NCBI GenBank assembly: GCA_023443345.1
Contig: JAEZUZ010000114.1
Location: forward strand, 1 to 8,184
Direction of reading: 5' to 3'
Source: Bacillota bacterium
GTDB taxonomy: Bacteria; Bacillota; Clostridia; Peptostreptococcales; Acidaminobacteraceae
DNA length: 8,184 nucleotides
Part shown: positions 5,888-8,184 of the stretch, piece by piece
Layout of the letters: every line of letters begins with the position of its first letter
Numbering within the stretch: position 1 is the stretch's first letter
Made by a program: the position numbers and the translations under genes
The notes under the pieces: model-generated
The model's database searches: none
Told to the model about the DNA's origin: nothing
The model's input: only the letters and a program-made list of their open reading frames with translations

Positions 5888-6662
5888 CTTTTTTATATAT
5901 TCCTGCTATATCATCTGCCTTAATTGGAAGATCTAATTTAAGCATATCTATTGGCAAAAACTTAAATCTGCTATTTCTGTGCATCTTATCAATTTTCTCC
6001 TTGATGTGCTCATCTTCAATCTCACCAGTTCTAATATATCTATTTAATTGAGAATAACTAAATCCAAAGACATCTTCATCAGTCTTTCCTGTAAGTCCAT
6101 CCTCTGGTTTTTTTAGTACAAATTTCTCAGGAAGCCCTAAATCAATCCCTAAATTAATTACTTCTTCTGTTGTCATATATGCTAGTGGTGAAAAAGCTCC
6201 TGTTGTATCTCCATATAGAGTTGCATAACCAACCCAGTCTTCACTTAAATTGCTAGTATTAACTACAAAAGTACTATCCATACTCTGGCTAACTCCATAA
6301 AGTATGCTCATTCTAATCCTTGGAGGTAAATTTAGTGAAGTTTGATCCTTTATTGAATCAATAAATGATACGCTTCTAAATGCTCCATTATATGCCTGTA
6401 TAATTGGCTCTATATCTACAATGTCATATCTAATATTTAAATATTTACATAGATCTATTGCCACTTGAAGGTCGTGCTGGTTTCCCTTTGGAAGCAGAAG
6501 CCCAAAAACTCTATCCCTTCCAAGTGCTTCTGTGCAAAGAGCTGCAACAACGCTTGAGTCCTTGCCTCCAGATATCCCAATTAGGACATTTTTCCCATTT
6601 AGCTCACTCATTTTTTCTCTGATATAACTTATTGCTTTTTCTTTAATTTGATTTCTATTCAT
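5877..6662 (-). CDS. nadE: NAD(+) synthetase, ammonia-dependent type
   Basis: Last step of NAD synthesis: deamido-NAD plus ATP and ammonia gives NAD. From the preferred start the protein has 261 residues, the usual size of the single-domain ammonia-dependent form; there is no glutaminase domain. The ATP-pyrophosphatase P-loop is GISGGKDSSVVAALC (SGGKDS at 31-36). NTSNLSEDWVGYATLYGD (135-152) and DGLTGKTDEDVFGFSY (188-203) are the expected NadE signatures, and the C-terminal HRNSRFKFLP also fits. The P-loop has Lys where many NadE proteins have Ile or Leu, a variant also seen in clostridial forms. ATG 6662 is chosen over the in-frame ATG 6674: GGAG (6672-6669) sits six bases before 6662, and a -10 box just upstream would place the transcript start at about 6674. 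First gene of the selenium-containing operon. Confidence 0.88.
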   Translation of the reverse strand: MNRNQIKEKAISYIREKMSELNGKNVLIGISGGKDSSVVAALCTEALGRDRVFGLLLPKGNQHDLQVAIDLCKYLNIRYDIVDIEPIIQAYNGAFRSVSFIDSIKDQTSLNLPPRIRMSILYGVSQSMDSTFVVNTSNLSEDWVGYATLYGDTTGAFSPLAYMTTEEVINLGIDLGLPEKFVLKKPEDGLTGKTDEDVFGFSYSQLNRYIRTGEIEDEHIKEKIDKMHRNSRFKFLPIDMLKLDLPIKADDIAGIYKKDEE

Positions 6663-6668
6663 AACATT

Positions 6669-6672
6669 CTCC
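6669..6672 (-). promoter_or_regulatory. Ribosome binding site that decides the nadE start
   Basis: GGAG on the minus strand, six bases before ATG 6662. It overlaps the upstream in-frame ATG at 6674, which has no ribosome binding site of its own. This places the start four codons inside the longest open frame. Confidence 0.7.
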
Positions 6673-6680
6673 ATTCTATA

Positions 6681-6709
6681 ATTATACTACATGCGATATA
6701 ATATTTCTA
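6681..6709 (-). promoter_or_regulatory. Candidate promoter of the nadE-to-desulfurase operon
   Basis: On the minus strand a perfect TATAAT (6686-6681) lies 18 bases before ATG 6662. A moderate -35, TAGAAA (6709-6704, four of six consensus bases), is 17 bases upstream of it. It is the only promoter candidate found for the whole seven-gene unit. The transcript would start near 6674. The -35 overlaps the ribosome binding site of the divergent gene at 6721. Confidence 0.55.
6697..6702 (+). promoter_or_regulatory. Candidate -10 box for the 6721 gene
   Basis: A perfect TATAAT 18 bases before ATG 6721. The -35 region 16-17 bases upstream (about 6674-6680) is poor, with only TT matching. The predicted start point near 6709 leaves a leader of about 12 bases. 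It faces away from the nadE -10, with ten bases between the two boxes. Confidence 0.45.
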
Positions 6710-6714
6710 AGGAG
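6708..6714 (+). promoter_or_regulatory. Ribosome binding site that decides the start at 6721
   Basis: TAAGGAG, six bases before ATG 6721. An upstream in-frame ATG at 6691 lies before the -10 box and has no ribosome binding site, so it is rejected as the start. Confidence 0.8.
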
Positions 6715-6720
6715 ATAAAT

Positions 6721-7422
6721 ATGCAGTTAAAAATTATAGGTTGTGCTGGTGCATATCCTCATTCAGGAATGCCAACAAGTTCATATATACTAAATGTAAA
6801 TAATAAAAACTATCTTATAGATATAGGTAGCGGAAGTTTTATTGAATTAGAAAGGCAAAATCTTTTAGATACAATAGATACTGTATTTATAAGCCACTAT
6901 CACTATGATCATTTTGCCGATCTCTGTATGTTAGAGCATTATAACCTTATAAATCAAAGAAAGATAAAATTATATTCACCAGAGCCAAACGACCTAGCAA
7001 GATTAGATTACAATGTTTTTGATCTAGATGTTATACATCAAAACAGGAAAATCAAACTAAAAAATTTAGAAATAGATTTTTTAAAAGTAAAGCATCCTGT
7101 TGAAACTTTTGCAATGAAATTTACTCACAGAAAAAAAGTTTTTGTATATACTTCTGACACTGCATATTTTGATGATCTAATAGAATTTATTGGAAATTGT
7201 GATCTACTACTTATTGAATGCAGTGGATATCAGGATGAAGATGTAAGTAAATTTTCTCATCTAAATGCAGAAGAGGTAAAAAGAATAGTTAATCTTTCTT
7301 GTGCAAAAAAGACAGTACTTACACATCTGCCTTTTAAAGGAGACTACCATGCCTTGCTAGATTCTTTTAAAGGTTATAACAACATATATTTAGCTGGAAT
7401 AAATGATGAATATCTTATCTGA
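6721..7422 (+). CDS. Metallo-beta-lactamase fold hydrolase (YhfI/RNase Z-like)
   Basis: A 233-residue cytoplasmic protein close in length and pattern to B. subtilis YhfI-type proteins. The start, MQLKIIGCAGAYPHSGMPTSSYIL, matches the GxxGxxP...SSY opening of that group. The two-metal site is complete: HYHYDH at 59-64 (His59, His61, Asp63, His64), His125 in VKHPVETF, Asp146 in YTSDTAYF and His202 in LTHLPF. The segment SHLNAEEVKRI (179-189) is the family's usual HLxxxE helix. The substrate may be a phosphodiester, as for RNase Z and cyclic-nucleotide phosphodiesterase relatives; I cannot tell which. It lacks the exosite arm of true tRNase Z. It overlaps the following AlkD-like gene by 17 bases, so the two are likely translated together. 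Confidence 0.85.
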   Translation: MQLKIIGCAGAYPHSGMPTSSYILNVNNKNYLIDIGSGSFIELERQNLLDTIDTVFISHYHYDHFADLCMLEHYNLINQRKIKLYSPEPNDLARLDYNVFDLDVIHQNRKIKLKNLEIDFLKVKHPVETFAMKFTHRKKVFVYTSDTAYFDDLIEFIGNCDLLLIECSGYQDEDVSKFSHLNAEEVKRIVNLSCAKKTVLTHLPFKGDYHALLDSFKGYNNIYLAGINDEYLI

Positions 7423-8077
7423 ACTCTTCAAATATAAAGATGATAAATATAGAGACTTCATATCTAAGTTGGTTCCCAATGTAGAAAAAGGTAAATTTAT
7501 AGGAGTAAGAGCTAAGCATTTAAAGATGATAGCTAAGGACATCTTTAAAAATGGTTATTACAGGGAATTTGTAGAATCTCTACCTCATAGATATTTTGAA
7601 GAAAATATGATTCACAGCTACATAATAAATATGGTAAAAAATGAGAAAGAAATTTTTTTACTACTAGATAGATTTATTCCATACATCGACAATTGGGCTG
7701 TAAATGATGCTATAATTCCTAAAAATATCACAAGTGATAAAGACTTATTTTTTAATAAAGTCTACTCATATCTAAAAGGACATCACCCATACCAACAGAG
7801 ACTTGGAATTTACTTGCTTATCAAATTTGCAACAGATGATTGGTATACTAAAGACTCACTTGATAGAATTATCAAAATTAAAAGTGATCAATACTATGTA
7901 AATATGGCAATTGCATGGTATATTGCAACAATTATAAACAATAAAAATAAGGATGGAATTAGAGTTTTAGAAGATAGAATTCTAGATAAATTCACACATA
8001 AAATGGCAATTCAGAAGTGCATAGATAGTAAATTCATAGATGCCAGTACAAAAGAATATCTCAAAAATTTGAAATAA
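7406..8077 (+). CDS. AlkD-like DNA alkylation repair protein
   Basis: A 223-residue all-helical HEAT-like repeat protein of the AlkD (DNA_alkylation) family; founding members are glycosylases that remove N3- and N7-alkylated purines. Typical patterns: KLVPNVEKGKFIGVRAKHLK near the N-terminus; LPHRYFEENMIHSYII; YIDNWAVNDAI, whose Trp and Asp four residues apart correspond to the catalytic Trp/Asp pair of B. cereus AlkD; an Arg in QQRLGIYLL; YYVNMAIAWYIAT; and a C-terminal DKFTHKMAIQKCIDS. Many Firmicute relatives share this layout and their activity is less studied. Two adjacent ATGs, 7403 and 7406, are possible; 7406 is preferred because the weak GGA (7396-7398) is seven bases away. It overlaps the MBL gene by 17 bases. 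The -35 of the next gene's promoter lies over its last codons, and no terminator is obvious. Confidence 0.88.
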   Translation: MNILSELFKYKDDKYRDFISKLVPNVEKGKFIGVRAKHLKMIAKDIFKNGYYREFVESLPHRYFEENMIHSYIINMVKNEKEIFLLLDRFIPYIDNWAVNDAIIPKNITSDKDLFFNKVYSYLKGHHPYQQRLGIYLLIKFATDDWYTKDSLDRIIKIKSDQYYVNMAIAWYIATIINNKNKDGIRVLEDRILDKFTHKMAIQKCIDSKFIDASTKEYLKNLK

Positions 8078-8098
8078 AAAAATGCCTAAGATTATAAT
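8069..8098 (+). promoter_or_regulatory. Strong candidate promoter for the gene at 8169
   Basis: TTGAAA (8069-8074, five of six consensus bases) is followed after 18 bases by a perfect TATAAT (8093-8098). The -35 overlaps the last sense codons and stop of the AlkD-like gene. Transcription would start near 8105, exactly at the left end of the inverted repeat 8105-8153. It is the best two-hexamer promoter in the window. Confidence 0.6.
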
Positions 8099-8104
8099 AC
8101 CTTT

Positions 8105-8153
8105 AGAGTACACGCTAAATAAAAAGTATACTATACTTAATTTAGCAAACTCT
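8105..8153 (+). repeat. Long imperfect inverted repeat, possible 5' leader hairpin or operator
   Basis: Three nested pairs share a centre near 8131. AGAGT (8105-8109) pairs with ACTCT (8149-8153), GCTAAAT (8114-8120) with ATTTAGC (8140-8146), and AAGTATA (8124-8130) with TATACTT (8132-8138). Small internal loops are 4x2 and 3x1. As RNA the tip would need to open to AAGTAT/ATACTT with a three-base loop, giving about 18 base pairs. The right arm ends directly before the GGAGG ribosome binding site. No T run follows, so it is not an intrinsic terminator on the plus strand. Confidence 0.65.
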
Positions 8154-8168
8154 GGAGGTATTATTTTT

Positions 8169-8184
8169 ATGGGAAAACACACTA
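8169..8184 (+). CDS. Start of a gene cut by the right edge
   Basis: ATG at 8169 with GGAGG (8154-8158) ten bases upstream; the spacing is a little long. Five codons, MGKHT, are visible before the edge. A promoter and a structured leader precede it, which makes a real gene likely. Five residues are too few to name it. Confidence 0.5.

Noticed and set aside
6660..6674. Longer nadE start at ATG 6674
   Set aside because: No ribosome binding site precedes it and the predicted transcript start falls on it; GGAG is correctly placed for ATG 6662.
6691..6720. Longer MBL start at ATG 6691
   Set aside because: It would add ten residues (MRYNISKEIN) encoded by the -10 box and ribosome binding site; the family begins at MQLKIIG.
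8078..8113. Intrinsic terminator after the AlkD-like gene
   Set aside because: Only a short bulged CTAAG/CTTTAG pairing is present and no T run follows on the plus strand.
7982..8182. 66-codon open frame on the minus strand at the right end
   Set aside because: It runs antisense to the conserved C-terminus of the AlkD-like protein and across the promoter and hairpin region; hydrophobic composition comes from AT-rich antisense.
1..8184. CRISPR array, insertion sequence, tRNA, phage or anti-phage defence system
   Set aside because: No repeated spacers, transposase, terminal inverted repeats, tRNA cloverleaf or defence domains were seen; all sizeable genes are housekeeping, selenium or unknown membrane genes.

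Overview
The window is AT-rich (roughly 30% GC by eye), densely packed, and uses strong GGAGG-type ribosome binding sites. Gene families and codon use point to a low-GC anaerobic Firmicute, perhaps a Tissierellia/Peptoniphilus-Anaerococcus type or other Clostridia-related lineage. The species cannot be fixed from sequence alone. No rRNA, tRNA, insertion sequence, CRISPR array or phage gene was seen.

Layout from left to right. (1) 1-289, minus strand: the N-terminal part of a mannose-family PTS EIIA protein, running off the left edge. (2) 346-885, plus: a four-helix membrane protein of unknown function, divergent from the EIIA gene with overlapping promoters. (3) 894-1541, minus: a membrane-anchored, probably TPR-like protein of unknown function, convergent with (2) and sharing a bidirectional terminator with it. 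(4) 1619-6662, minus: a seven-gene unit read nadE > FUSC/ArAE-like membrane protein > YitT-family membrane protein > selD > yedF > DUF3343 (Se/S carrier-like) > class V cysteine desulfurase. Six neighbouring pairs overlap or lie 7 bases apart, with no internal gap for a promoter or terminator. (5) 6721-8077, plus, divergent from nadE: a metallo-beta-lactamase-fold hydrolase overlapping an AlkD-like DNA alkylation repair protein. (6) 8069-8184, plus: a strong promoter candidate, a long inverted repeat in the predicted leader, a ribosome binding site and the first five codons of a gene cut by the window edge.

The most interesting part is the selenium block. SelD makes selenophosphate from selenide and ATP. 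YedF, the DUF3343 protein and this subgroup of cysteine desulfurase are known companions of 'orphan' SelD proteins in bacteria that use selenium for a labile selenium cofactor in molybdenum hydroxylases rather than (or as well as) selenocysteine. The conserved cysteines of these four proteins could form a persulfide/perselenide relay from the desulfurase to SelD. No selA, selB, selC or molybdenum hydroxylase gene is in the window, so which selenium use applies is open. Linkage of this block to NAD synthetase and two membrane proteins on one apparent transcript is unusual. All four selenium genes start with GTG, whereas the three genes upstream on the same transcript start with ATG.

Three promoters (for the genes at 346, 6662 and 6721) have a perfect TATAAT placed exactly 18 bases before the start codon. 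That implies very short leaders holding little more than the ribosome binding site.
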